Positions 54,505-62,842 are shown, counted from the first letter of the stretch. The stretch is DNA of 64,000 bases from Nitrospira_D sp019636945 (GCF_047338595.1 NZ_JBLFBO010000003.1:1-64000); one strand, 5' to 3'. Notes: generated from the sequence alone by a model not told the origin. Translations and numbers: made by a program.

Positions 54505-54846
54505 ATGTGGAAAGAATTGTCCGGAAAAGTCACTCTGGCCGCGTTTGTCCTGGCAGTCGGAACGATGGCCATGCTCGACCGCGTGTCGGCGGAGCCGAAT
54601 AAATTCGAGAAGGCAGCCTCAGCGAAAGTGTCGATCGTTGAGGCAATCATGACTGCGTCTGAGAAAGTATCAGGTGCCGTGGTCGAAGCCAAGTTAGAGC
54701 AGAAGCACGACCGGCTGATCTGGGAAGTCGAGGTTGTTACGCCGGAGAAACAGGTGATGGAGGTGCACATTGATGCCCAGATCGGGACCATCATTGATGT
54801 GGAAGAAGAAAAGGTGAAGTCGAGACGGATTCATCGGCGGCATTGA
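54505..54846 (+). CDS. PepSY-domain periplasmic protein
   Basis: The 113 residues begin with a signal peptide (VTLAAFVLAVGTMAML). A single PepSY domain follows (VSIVEAIMTASEKVSGAVVE, then WEVEVVTPEKQVMEVHID and IGTIIDVEEE). PepSY domains are thought to inhibit peptidases or bind the envelope. aggaagtc lies upstream. Of interest next to HflKC, but no physical link is shown. Confidence 0.82.
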   Translation: MWKELSGKVTLAAFVLAVGTMAMLDRVSAEPNKFEKAASAKVSIVEAIMTASEKVSGAVVEAKLEQKHDRLIWEVEVVTPEKQVMEVHIDAQIGTIIDVEEEKVKSRRIHRRH

Positions 54847-54983
54847 GGACATGGAGCATTGGTCCACGATCATCAGCCACCCCGTTTCATCGCCATTGAA
54901 CCGTCATTTCCTGATGGAGCCGCAATGGGGAGAATGGATTACCGATTGACGAGTGGGAGAAAGATGGTTCGAGCTATTCCCTG

Positions 54984-55252
54984 TTGAGAAATCGACCAAG
55001 AGCAATGCGGTGGCTGAGCATCGTGCTCCAGGTCAGGCTGTTCAGCTTTGTCCGGGAGTTTACTGCCCGCACGGTGACGATCCTGACCTGGGGTGGCCAG
55101 CGCGGCGGAATATCCGTCGCGCTGGCCCTTTCCCTCCCACGAGTCCCTCTCGTAACAATCTTGTCGCCATCATCTATACCGTTGGGGTGTTTTCAATCTT
55201 GGTGCGGGGTTTGACCATCAATCGCTTATTGGGGGATTCACCAGATAGTTGA
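54984..55252 (+). pseudogene. remnant of a CPA1/NhaP-type Na+/H+ antiporter C-terminus
   Basis: The frame at 55040-55140 reads TVTILTWGGQRGGISVALAL, the conserved late transmembrane block of NhaP antiporters (T-x-L-T-W-G-G-L-R-G-G-I-S-V-A). The next block IIYTVGVFSILVRGLTINRL lies in a different frame (about 55165-55240), so at least one frameshift lies in between. The N-terminal transporter part is absent. It is a decayed gene fragment. Confidence 0.82.
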
Positions 55253-55346
55253 TAGGCGAGGAGCAGACCTTTCATAGATTGCGATGGGTATTGGGAGTAT
55301 CATTGGGTGAGCACTACTGGTCACGACAATGGTCACAGGCGCGTAC

Positions 55347-55375
55347 GTGACAACATGTCGCTCGGATGTTAGATT
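55347..55375 (+). promoter_or_regulatory. promoter of small membrane paralogue 3 (leaderless)
   Basis: GTGACA at 55347-55352, a 17-base spacer, then TAGATT at 55370-55375. Six bases separate it from ATG 55382. There is no Shine-Dalgarno in the interval. Confidence 0.55.
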
Positions 55376-55381
55376 GAGTTT

Positions 55382-55681
55382 ATGAGCCTGATGAACCGAA
55401 TGACATCATGCTTTCCATCCGGCGTCACAGCGGTGGTAGGTTTTGTCTTGTTACTCTGCATCTGTGTGGTCGTACAGATGCTGGGAATGCCGGCCACGCT
55501 CATAGACCTGTTGAATTCCGATGCGCTCGTGAAGGTGGAGCCTGTCTCGGAAGATCATACGACCGTATCTCCGTCACTTGAGTCGGAGCGACCGAGACTT
55601 CTGACGTTAGTCACTGAGTCTGATTCCGTGCTCCGGTTGCCAATCTTGGCTACCTCTGTATTCCATCCCCCTGCCAGTTAA
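55382..55681 (+). CDS. small single-pass membrane protein, QMLG/SEDFS family, paralogue 3
   Basis: This 99-residue protein has a hydrophobic helix (VVGFVLLLCICVVVQMLGM) followed by PATLIDLLNSDALVKVEPVS. The acidic motif is weaker (VSEDHTTVSP), and the C-terminus LPILATSVFHPPAS closely matches the family. It is the most diverged of the four paralogues. It lies between the antiporter remnant and a pair of duplicated secreted proteins. Confidence 0.7.
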   Translation: MSLMNRMTSCFPSGVTAVVGFVLLLCICVVVQMLGMPATLIDLLNSDALVKVEPVSEDHTTVSPSLESERPRLLTLVTESDSVLRLPILATSVFHPPAS

Positions 55682-55888
55682 CCGCTTCTCTTTCACTCAA
55701 CGCGACAACGTCGAGACATTCTGCGTGAAGCGCGGGTTTCATAGCCTTCATGCAGCGTTCAATCCGTCGTGTGGAAAATACGATCAGCGACCCTGAAGAA
55801 CGACAGCTACTAACCGAATGTTGGTATGCCGTCAATCGTTCATTGAATGCGGGGAAATGCTTGTGCAGATACAGAGATGGATGGTGCC

Positions 55889-56500
55889 ATGAAACGTTCA
55901 GTGTATCGATCTGTTTTTCTCATGGCCTTGTTTGTCTTGATCACTGGTGTGTCAGTTGGTTCTCCTGCCGTTGTCCTTCCACGCTCAGTTTTCGAGAGAG
56001 TGCAGGCAGATCACTTTCACGGTGTGCTGCTCGGAACAAACCACGTGGCCATGAGTTTCAGTCGAAATGGGCAAGGACATGTCCACGATTTCAATCACTC
56101 GAAGGAGATGGAATGGCAGATTGAAGAGGTCACACATGGCAAACGATCTCTGACGGTCCAGGTTCCTATCGATGGCTCCTTTTCGGTGAAACTTCCGGTT
56201 GGGTCCTACCGTGTCACAACCATGCGGTTCCGTAGTTCTGAAGGGACCTGGCACGGGGTGCTTCCAACGGCCTTTGAGATACGGCCATGGGAATGTACCT
56301 CGCTAGGAACCTCGATGTTCCAGATACAGGTGGGGTTTGTGACAGGGTGGATTTCTCGGCATGTGCTTCATGAGGAAGAATTCAGTCGCGCGAATCATGA
56401 TCAACTGATTGGAGGAAACAAGTGTTCGATCTCCAGGGCTACGATTAGAGACTCGGTGAAGCAACCGGTCAGACTCGATCGATCCGAGGCGCAGCAATGA
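55889..56500 (+). CDS. secreted protein, first of a tandem paralogous pair
   Basis: This 203-residue protein has a signal peptide (SVFLMALFVLITGVSVG). A beta-rich domain follows with SKEMEWQIEEV, VQVPIDGSFSVKLPVGSYRV, GTWHGVLPTAFEIRPWECTS and GFVTGWISRHV. The gene at 56514 has the same blocks in the same order. The core resembles carboxypeptidase-regulatory-like or transthyretin-like beta sandwiches only loosely. ATG 55889 is chosen because MKRSVY starts the signal peptide. The tail is Arg/Ser-rich. Confidence 0.65.
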   Translation: MKRSVYRSVFLMALFVLITGVSVGSPAVVLPRSVFERVQADHFHGVLLGTNHVAMSFSRNGQGHVHDFNHSKEMEWQIEEVTHGKRSLTVQVPIDGSFSVKLPVGSYRVTTMRFRSSEGTWHGVLPTAFEIRPWECTSLGTSMFQIQVGFVTGWISRHVLHEEEFSRANHDQLIGGNKCSISRATIRDSVKQPVRLDRSEAQQ

Positions 56501-56513
56501 AAGGAAACCCGTC

Positions 56514-57122
56514 ATGAACAAGACTACGCTGTATCATGGGTTCGTCCTGGGAGTCGCCCTCCTGATTGGCAGTATGGCCATGGGATGTGCGAGCCTGAGG
56601 GTTCCGCTTTCACCATCGCAGATTGCGATCCCAGATGAAGATCACGGACTGTTATTGGGGAAGATTCACCTCACCCGAGATGGAAAGTCCCCATCTGAAG
56701 GGCTGAGCTGGCCGAAAGAGATGAAATGGTGGGTTGAAGACGAGGCGACCGGGACTCGTTTGATGATCGGCCACCTCCCAGTCGATGGCCCGTTCGCCGT
56801 GCACCTACCAGTCGGTTCCTATCGCGTCACCGACATCAGTTTGGCAGGCACACGAGGTATTTGGCACACCGTGCTGCCGACCACGTTTACGATTCGACCA
56901 CGAGAATGTACGGCACTGGGCACTCTGGATCTTGAGATGCAAACAGGATTCTTTACGGGATGGATGGCTCGGCAGGTCAGTCATGAAAAGGGGATCGATG
57001 CCGAGGATATGGGCGAGACATACGGCGCACAGGGCTGTCCCACGCAGGTGGCTCCGCTTGAAACATCTGTGAAGAGCGTGGTCAGAAAACAGTTTCCTAC
57101 CCGAGGTGCTGGCCGGTTCTAG
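56514..57122 (+). CDS. lipoprotein, second of a tandem paralogous pair
   Basis: The 202 residues start with a lipoprotein signal peptide (LGVALLIGSMAMGC, lipidated Cys near residue 25). The mature part shares blocks with the preceding gene: EMKWWVEDEATG, LPVDGPFAVHLPVGSYRV, GIWHTVLPTTFTIRPRECTA and GFFTGWMARQV. One copy is lipidated while the other appears soluble, so they have probably diverged in location. aagga lies upstream of the ATG. The spacing of 13 bases to the previous stop suggests one transcript. Confidence 0.7.
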   Translation: MNKTTLYHGFVLGVALLIGSMAMGCASLRVPLSPSQIAIPDEDHGLLLGKIHLTRDGKSPSEGLSWPKEMKWWVEDEATGTRLMIGHLPVDGPFAVHLPVGSYRVTDISLAGTRGIWHTVLPTTFTIRPRECTALGTLDLEMQTGFFTGWMARQVSHEKGIDAEDMGETYGAQGCPTQVAPLETSVKSVVRKQFPTRGAGRF

Positions 57123-57142
57123 GTATCCAAGAGGCCGTTCCT

Positions 57143-57177
57143 CCATCGCCAGTCAGAAGTATTCTGCCTGGCGATGG
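57143..57177 (+). terminator. hairpin downstream of the lipoprotein pair
   Basis: ccatcgccag and ctggcgatgg form a perfect 10-bp stem with a 15-base loop, 20 bases after the stop codon of the lipoprotein gene. The U tract after it is poor, so termination is only possible, not certain. Confidence 0.4.
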
Positions 57178-57231
57178 CGATTGTCGTATGGCACGGCTTA
57201 CTCCGGGGATGATTAGGATCAGGAATCGCGG

Positions 57232-59484
57232 ATGAGTAGCATGGTTTCGACTGTCCTAGCTGATGCGAAGTCAGGTCTTGTGGTGTTCTTTGTGGCACTA
57301 CCCCTCTGCCTGGGGATCGCGCTGGCTTCCGGCGCTCCGTTGGTCTCGGGCTTATTAGCCGGGATTGTTGGCGGTCTTGTGGTCGGAATGTTCAGCGGAT
57401 CGCACACCAGTGTGAGCGGCCCGGCTGCCGGGTTGTCGGCCGTTGTGGCTGCACAAATTCTCTCGCTCGGTTCTTTCTCTGCCTTTCTGATGGCCGTGAT
57501 CCTTGCCGGGATGATTCAAATCGCTCTCGGCCTTTCCAAAGGAGGGTTCATTTCTGAATTCTTCCCCTCGAGCGTGATCAAAGGGTTGCTGGCTGCGATC
57601 GGCGTGATCATCATCTTTAAACAGATTCCCCACCTTGTCGGGCATGACGCCGACCCGGAAGGAGACCTGTCCTTCTCCCAGCCGGATCTCGAAACGACGT
57701 TTTCCGAACTCTTCCGCATGTTCGGAGATTATCAACTGGGGGCCGCCGTTGTGGGTCTGCTGTCCGTGGCACTGCTCGTCCTCTGGGACAATTGGAAGGC
57801 GTTGAAGACGTCTCTCTTCCCCGCTCCTGTTGCCGTGGTGTTGTTCGGTATTGGGGGAGGATTGTGGTTCGAACACCTCGGCGACCCGTGGGTGATCAAG
57901 CCGAGCCATCTGGTGCAGGTGCCGGTGGCGGGCGACCTTGCTGAGTTGTTCGGACTGCTTGCCCGGCCAGACTTCTCGCAATGGATGAATCCGGCAGTCT
58001 ATACCGCGGGGATGACGCTGGCTATTGTGTCTTCACTTGAGACCTTACTGAATCTCAAAGCTGTCGATCGGATTGATCGGCAACAACGTACCTCACCGCC
58101 GAACCAAGAGTTGTTCGCGCAAGGCATCGGGAACGTGACGTGTGGATTGATCGGTGGACTCCCGATCACCTCTGTGATCATCCGGAGTTCGGTGAATGTG
58201 AATGCGGGCGGCCAAACAAAGCTGGCTGCCATCATCCACGGCATCCTGCTTCTTGTCAGTGTTCCACTCATTCCGACCTGGTTGAATACTATTCCGTTAT
58301 CCTGTCTCGCGGCCATTTTGTTGATGGCCGGTATCAAACTGGCCAGTCCCGCTCTCATCAAGCAAATATGGAGCGAGGGCCGATACCAGTTTATTCCCTT
58401 CGCGGCAACCGTGACGGCTATCGTGTTCACTGATCTTTTGATCGGCATCGTGATTGGGTTGATCGTGGCCATTGGGTTTATTCTTCATAGCAACATGCGT
58501 CGTCCAGTACATCGGTTGGTCGAGAAGCATCTTGGTGGAGATGTCGTCCATATTGAGCTTGCGAATCAGGTCAGCTTCCTGAATCGTGCCGCTCTCGCCA
58601 AAGCGTTGAATGACGTACCTAGGAATGGTCGTGTACTCTTGGATGCGCGAAGCACGGACTATATCGATCCGGATGTGCTGGACTTGGTTCGAGACTTTAA
58701 GGATCAGACAGGACCGGCTCACGGGGTCGAGGTGAGTCTCGTCGGGTTTCGGAGTGAGTATCACGTTGAGGACCAGATTCACTATGTGGATTATTCGACT
58801 CGTGAACTCCAGCAGGCCATCACTCCGCAGCAGGTCCTGCAGATTCTGAAGGACGGCCACGAGCGGGCCCGCACCGGTCGGCGCCTGACTCGCGACTTTA
58901 GTCGCCAGGTTCAGGCTACGGCAGCGGCCCAATATCCGTTGGCGGTCGCACTCAGTTGCATCGATTCCCGTACCCCTGTGGAATTGATCTTCGACCTCGG
59001 CATGGGCGACATTTTTAGTATCCGTGTGGCGGGCAACATCACAAGTCGAGAGGTCTTGGCGAGTGCAGAATACGGGTGTGCGGTGGCGGGTGCGAAACTC
59101 ATGATCGTGATAGGCCATACCAGATGCGGGGCGGTCTCTGCTGCTGTGAAACTCCTCGGCTCACACCTGAGGGTTGCCGACGCGACAGGATGCCAGCATC
59201 TGGATGCGATCGTCAGCGAGATTCAGCGGGCTGCAACGGGAGTCGCCGGCTCGAGAGCCCTGGAATTATCCCCCTCTGACCTTGGAACGATTGCGGATGC
59301 TGTCGCTCGGGAAAATGTCTTGCGTGTCGTCAAAGCCGTCCGTCAGCAGAGTTGGACCCTCGATACCCTGGTTCGAGAACGACGTATTGCGATCGTTGGT
59401 GCGATGTATGACATCCCCACGGGGGATATTGAGTTTGTGGTCGAGGATGGACTGGGGAAAATGGGGATACAGGAGAACCCGTGA
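57232..59484 (+). CDS. SulP-type bicarbonate/anion transporter fused to a beta-carbonic anhydrase
   Basis: The 750 residues form three parts. Residues 1-430 are a SulP/SLC26 transporter (VVFFVALPLCLGIALASGAP, GLLAAIGVIIIFKQIPHLVG, ITSVIIRSSVNVNAGGQTK). Residues about 440-540 are a STAS-like domain (IELANQVSFLNRAALAKAL). Residues about 560-745 are a beta-carbonic anhydrase with zinc ligands Cys576 and Asp578 in CIDSR, and His629 and Cys632 in GHTRC. Coupling of transport and CO2/bicarbonate interconversion is the obvious use, supporting carbon supply or pH control. No promoter of note is visible, and paralogue 4 lies 207 bases downstream. Confidence 0.93.
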   Translation: MSSMVSTVLADAKSGLVVFFVALPLCLGIALASGAPLVSGLLAGIVGGLVVGMFSGSHTSVSGPAAGLSAVVAAQILSLGSFSAFLMAVILAGMIQIALGLSKGGFISEFFPSSVIKGLLAAIGVIIIFKQIPHLVGHDADPEGDLSFSQPDLETTFSELFRMFGDYQLGAAVVGLLSVALLVLWDNWKALKTSLFPAPVAVVLFGIGGGLWFEHLGDPWVIKPSHLVQVPVAGDLAELFGLLARPDFSQWMNPAVYTAGMTLAIVSSLETLLNLKAVDRIDRQQRTSPPNQELFAQGIGNVTCGLIGGLPITSVIIRSSVNVNAGGQTKLAAIIHGILLLVSVPLIPTWLNTIPLSCLAAILLMAGIKLASPALIKQIWSEGRYQFIPFAATVTAIVFTDLLIGIVIGLIVAIGFILHSNMRRPVHRLVEKHLGGDVVHIELANQVSFLNRAALAKALNDVPRNGRVLLDARSTDYIDPDVLDLVRDFKDQTGPAHGVEVSLVGFRSEYHVEDQIHYVDYSTRELQQAITPQQVLQILKDGHERARTGRRLTRDFSRQVQATAAAQYPLAVALSCIDSRTPVELIFDLGMGDIFSIRVAGNITSREVLASAEYGCAVAGAKLMIVIGHTRCGAVSAAVKLLGSHLRVADATGCQHLDAIVSEIQRAATGVAGSRALELSPSDLGTIADAVARENVLRVVKAVRQQSWTLDTLVRERRIAIVGAMYDIPTGDIEFVVEDGLGKMGIQENP

Positions 59485-59655
59485 CAGCCCCTTGTTCTAC
59501 AGCGAATGACCTGGATCTGCTGAAAATGGGTCTGTCGCTCCCTCAGGATCCAGTGCATGCGTTTGAAACGACGACTGTACTGTACATAGGTTCTGGTTGC
59601 GAATAAGTTGCCGTCAGCAAGCTACTTTCTAGAAAGGGTTTCTGAACTCCGTCAC

Positions 59656-59685
59656 TTGACTCTTAATCCTGCTAACCTGTAGCTT
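59656..59685 (+). promoter_or_regulatory. promoter of small membrane paralogue 4 (leaderless)
   Basis: TTGACT at 59656-59661, an 18-base spacer, then TAGCTT at 59680-59685. Six bases precede ATG 59692. An agg at 59688 lies too close to the start to act as a Shine-Dalgarno. Confidence 0.55.
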
Positions 59686-59691
59686 GCAGGC

Positions 59692-59985
59692 ATGAAGCGA
59701 ATGAGACCGGAGGGAGTACTCCTTCCCATGCAAGGATGGGCTATAGCGTGTCTAGTCTCATTCCTGTGTCTCTGCGTGGTCTTTCAAATGCTCGGCGTAC
59801 CAGTGACGTTGCTTGCCTTGCTTGCGTCGGATTCGCCGATCGAGTCGCTTTCTGAAGACTTCTCGATTCTTCCGGTCATTTTGGAGCCTGGTGCGCTCAC
59901 CCGTAGTGCTTTTTCTGTCGAGTTTCAGCAACTTGTTTATCTTCCCATCGTTTCAACCGCCATCTTCCGCCCTCCTCTAGGGTAG
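59692..59985 (+). CDS. small single-pass membrane protein, QMLG/SEDFS family, paralogue 4
   Basis: This 97-residue protein has a hydrophobic helix (IACLVSFLCLCVVFQMLG). VPVTLLALLASDSPIESLSE, then DFSIL, and a C-terminal LPIVSTAIFRPPLG follow. It matches paralogues 1 and 2 closely in the helix and SEDFS part, and changes HPP to RPP in the tail. It sits 207 bases after the SulP-carbonic anhydrase gene with its own promoter. Confidence 0.72.
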   Translation: MKRMRPEGVLLPMQGWAIACLVSFLCLCVVFQMLGVPVTLLALLASDSPIESLSEDFSILPVILEPGALTRSAFSVEFQQLVYLPIVSTAIFRPPLG

Positions 59986-60207
59986 CCTTCGTTCGTACAC
60001 CGGTAGGTTTGTTTAGGCGCTCAACTGAATCCTCTGTGCTCGACATTGAGCATAGATCACGTTGTGTGCCTCAGCGGTCTTGATCGAACGCCTGTTGCCC
60101 GCAAGCCTTAGGCATTGGACGATCATGAATGGTCACCCTCGTGCAGCGAGCCAAACCAGTCGCTTGCATGGAGCGAAATAGATCATCGTCGAGAGTAGAG
60201 GAACAAC

Positions 60208-60594
60208 ATGTCGAAGATGAATTATTCCAATGAGATATCATGCCCCAGCGGACAGACATCTCCGTTTCTTGGTGCGTGCGCATTCCGTGAAGCAGAGGAC
60301 TTTCAGAAGAAGGTCTCTGCGGAAATTGTGAAGATGCGGGGCCACGAACGTGCGCGAGACATGCTACAGGATTTTGACGATGCAAATCGTGAACATGAGA
60401 CAATCAGTGAGCCTGACGATTCTCAACCGCTCACGGTCGAGCCGCCTCTGGCCTTATCGAAGATCATTCCGAAACTGACAGCCGTTGAGCGGCTCTGGAT
60501 GGCTCGGATCGTGAAGGCGCATGGTAAGGATGTCGTACTGGCTCGGTGGCCGGCCTACGAAATCCACATCAATTACGTTCGGTGCCTTCGTTAG
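60208..60594 (+). CDS. hypothetical protein
   Basis: This 128-residue soluble protein has an N-terminal Cys pair region (EISCPSGQTSPFLGACAFRE) and a charged centre. It ends in KIIPKLTAVERLWMARIVKA and HGKDVVLARWPAYEIHINYV. No domain is recognised. agagga lies upstream of ATG 60208. It is followed by nhaD 78 bases downstream on the same strand. Confidence 0.5.
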   Translation: MSKMNYSNEISCPSGQTSPFLGACAFREAEDFQKKVSAEIVKMRGHERARDMLQDFDDANREHETISEPDDSQPLTVEPPLALSKIIPKLTAVERLWMARIVKAHGKDVVLARWPAYEIHINYVRCLR

Positions 60595-60672
60595 ATCCGA
60601 GGAAGCTACCAAATGACAGGAAGAGCCTAAGCAGGGCAACGCTGCAAGCTTCAATACATTGAGAGGGACTAG

Positions 60673-62034
60673 ATGACGAGTTTTGTTACCCATTGGACAG
60701 GCTATGTGGCGCTCACCCTGTTTGTCGCCGCGTATCTGTTGGTGATCGTCGAAGAGTCGATTCATCTACGTAAATCAAAACCGGTTCTGGTGGCAGCGGG
60801 GGGAATCTGGATCGTCACGGCGCTGGCATACGGCACGCAACACCAAGCTCATGCCGCTGCAGAAATTCTGCGGCATACCCTGCTTGAATATGCTGAGCTG
60901 ATGCTCTTTCTCCTGTCCGCCATGACCTTCATCAATACGATGAGTGAGCGCAATCTCTTTGAGGCGTTGCGGACCCGGCTTATTTCATTGGGCTTATCAC
61001 TGCGCAGTATATTTTGGCTCACCGGCATCCTGGCGTTTTCCATCTCGCCGGTTGCTGATAACCTCACGACGGCGTTGGTCATGGGGGCCGTGGTCACGGC
61101 GATCGGTGCAGGTAACAGCCGCTTCATTGTCTTGGGGTGCATCAATGTGGTCGTGGCCGCCAATGCTGGTGGCACGTTTAGTCCGTTCGGGGATATCACG
61201 ACGCTGATGGTCTGGCAAAAAGGCGTGATCCAATTCGGAGAGTTTCTGGCGTTGTTTGTTCCCTCACTCACCAATTGGCTTGTGCCGGCAATAGCCATGG
61301 CCATGACAATTGGACGTGACAAGCCGACGGCCATCCTGGAACCGGTGGAAGTGAAGCATGGCGGCTACCTCATCGTACTGTTGTTTCTTCTCACCATAGC
61401 GGGGACGGTGGTGATGCATCATTTTCTGGAGATGCCTCCGTTTCTCGGCATGATGACCGGACTGGGGGTTCTCAAATCCTATGGGCATTGGATACGGCGG
61501 AAGGAATTGGTCGAATGGACGGACATTCCCATGTCTGATGACGAGCAGACGGGGCAGAGGCCTGCGCTCTGGAAACCAGCTGTCAAACCGTTCAATATTT
61601 TCATCAGCATGAAACGCGTGGAATGGGACACGCTGATGTTTTTTTACGGCATCATGCTCTGTGTCGGCGGACTTGGGGCGCTGGGCTATCTGACGGTTCT
61701 GTCCAGCCTCCTGTACCAAGGTCTAGGTGCAACGGCCGCCAATATCCTCGTTGGAATCTTATCAGCCGTGATAGACAACATCCCGATTATGTTTGCCGTC
61801 TTGAGCATGAATCCGGATATGAACCTTGGCCAGTGGCTTCTGGTCACGTTGACCGCAGGGGTTGGAGGATCGCTTCTCTCGATCGGGTCTGCTGCCGGCG
61901 TGGCACTGATGGGACAAGCACGAGGTGTCTACACCTTCTTTGCCCACCTGAAATGGACATGGGCGATCGCGTTGGGATATGCGGCCAGTATCGGCGTTCA
62001 CTGGATGATGAACAGCCATTTGTTCACTCCCTGA
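60673..62034 (+). CDS. nhaD: NhaD-type Na+/H+ antiporter
   Basis: This 453-residue integral membrane protein has about 12 helices and belongs to the IT superfamily. NhaD features include YVALTLFVAAYLLVIVEESI, the conserved SAMTFINTMSERN and SPVADNLTTALVMGAVVTAI. NAGGTFSPFGDITTLMVWQK and AVIDNIPIMFAVLSMNPDMN complete the set. It exports Na+ or Li+ in exchange for protons, contributing to alkaline and salt tolerance. Near the SulP-carbonic anhydrase gene and two antiporter remnants. Confidence 0.93.
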   Translation: MTSFVTHWTGYVALTLFVAAYLLVIVEESIHLRKSKPVLVAAGGIWIVTALAYGTQHQAHAAAEILRHTLLEYAELMLFLLSAMTFINTMSERNLFEALRTRLISLGLSLRSIFWLTGILAFSISPVADNLTTALVMGAVVTAIGAGNSRFIVLGCINVVVAANAGGTFSPFGDITTLMVWQKGVIQFGEFLALFVPSLTNWLVPAIAMAMTIGRDKPTAILEPVEVKHGGYLIVLLFLLTIAGTVVMHHFLEMPPFLGMMTGLGVLKSYGHWIRRKELVEWTDIPMSDDEQTGQRPALWKPAVKPFNIFISMKRVEWDTLMFFYGIMLCVGGLGALGYLTVLSSLLYQGLGATAANILVGILSAVIDNIPIMFAVLSMNPDMNLGQWLLVTLTAGVGGSLLSIGSAAGVALMGQARGVYTFFAHLKWTWAIALGYAASIGVHWMMNSHLFTP

Positions 62035-62089
62035 CAGAGATTATCTATCTGTTCGTATGGGTTCCCTCGTTACAGGGTACTCGCGCATG

Positions 62090-62177
62090 CACGTGGGATT
62101 ATCACGTATGCTGGCGTGGTCTTTTCGATCGTCACACAGGAGTTTGACGATCAACGGAGTGTTGGGAGGAAGGAATA
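62090..62177 (+). pseudogene. second remnant of a Na+/H+ antiporter C-terminus
   Basis: One frame gives IITYAGVVFSIVTQEF from 62098, the terminal helix of CPA1/NhaP antiporters (I-T-Y-A-V-V-V-F-S-I-L-V-Q-G). A different frame continues SLTINGVLGGRNKN, matching L-T-I-x-x-L-L-G. So the fragment is frameshifted. Its sequence resembles the remnant at 55165-55240 (IIYTVGVFSILVRGLTINRL). No full-length gene is present. Confidence 0.65.
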
Positions 62178-62353
62178 AGAATGATCGAGAGAGGATGGAC
62201 CATGCAAGGTCGCTTGGCGAAAGGCAACTCGGTCCTGCGTGCCCATTATCTGACGACCTGAATTTGCCGCCATCGTTCCGACTGATACCACCAGAGGAGC
62301 ATCCCCATCCGCACGGTCCGGCCCGCGATCACTCGTACTATTCGAAATGTCCC

Positions 62354-62386
62354 TTGACACAAGTCGCTGAATAGTGTACATACACT
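62354..62386 (+). promoter_or_regulatory. marR promoter with overlapping palindromic operator
   Basis: TTGACA at 62354-62359, a 17-base spacer and TACATA at 62377-62382 make a good promoter. The near-palindrome AGTGTACATACACT (62373-62386) overlaps the -10 box and stands just before ATG 62390. An operator here would give autorepression. A related site lies before the next gene. Confidence 0.65.
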
Positions 62387-62389
62387 CTT

Positions 62390-62842
62390 ATGAAGTCGCA
62401 ATGCTCAGAAGAATTTGGGGAATGTGTTGATTGCGCATGTTTCAACGTGCGAAAAGCCGCACGTGCAATCACGCGATTCTATGACTCTGTGCTTGAACCT
62501 TCCGGGATACAGGGAACACAATTTTCCTTGTTAACAGTCGCGCACCTAGCAGGTGAGTTGCCAATCACAGAAACGGCAGATCGCCTTGGTGTAGACAGAA
62601 CGACCTTAACCAGGAACTTGAGAGTACTAGAAACTCGTGGTTTCATTGCAGTCGGACCTGGTAAAGATGGGCGTACGAAGTCGATTCAGTTGACCACTGC
62701 GGGGCGAGAGGCGCTGATGAAGGCGTTGCCCTATTGGAAGAAAGCACAGCAGACGGTCGTTCAGGATCTTGGACATGCTCGTTTCAAGATCCTGATGAAA
62801 GAATTGTCTGCAATTCGATCGTTAAGCAAACAATCAATCTAA
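62390..62842 (+). CDS. MarR-family transcriptional regulator
   Basis: This 150-residue winged-helix regulator carries ITETADRLGVDRTTLTRNLR as the recognition helix and VGPGKDGRTKSIQLTTAGRE as the wing. A Cys-rich N-terminus (Cys5, Cys12, Cys15, Cys17 in GECVDCACF) is unusual and could sense redox or metal state. A near-palindrome overlaps its -10 box, and a similar one lies in the promoter of the downstream RND exporter. It probably represses that exporter and itself. Confidence 0.87.
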   Translation: MKSQCSEEFGECVDCACFNVRKAARAITRFYDSVLEPSGIQGTQFSLLTVAHLAGELPITETADRLGVDRTTLTRNLRVLETRGFIAVGPGKDGRTKSIQLTTAGREALMKALPYWKKAQQTVVQDLGHARFKILMKELSAIRSLSKQSI

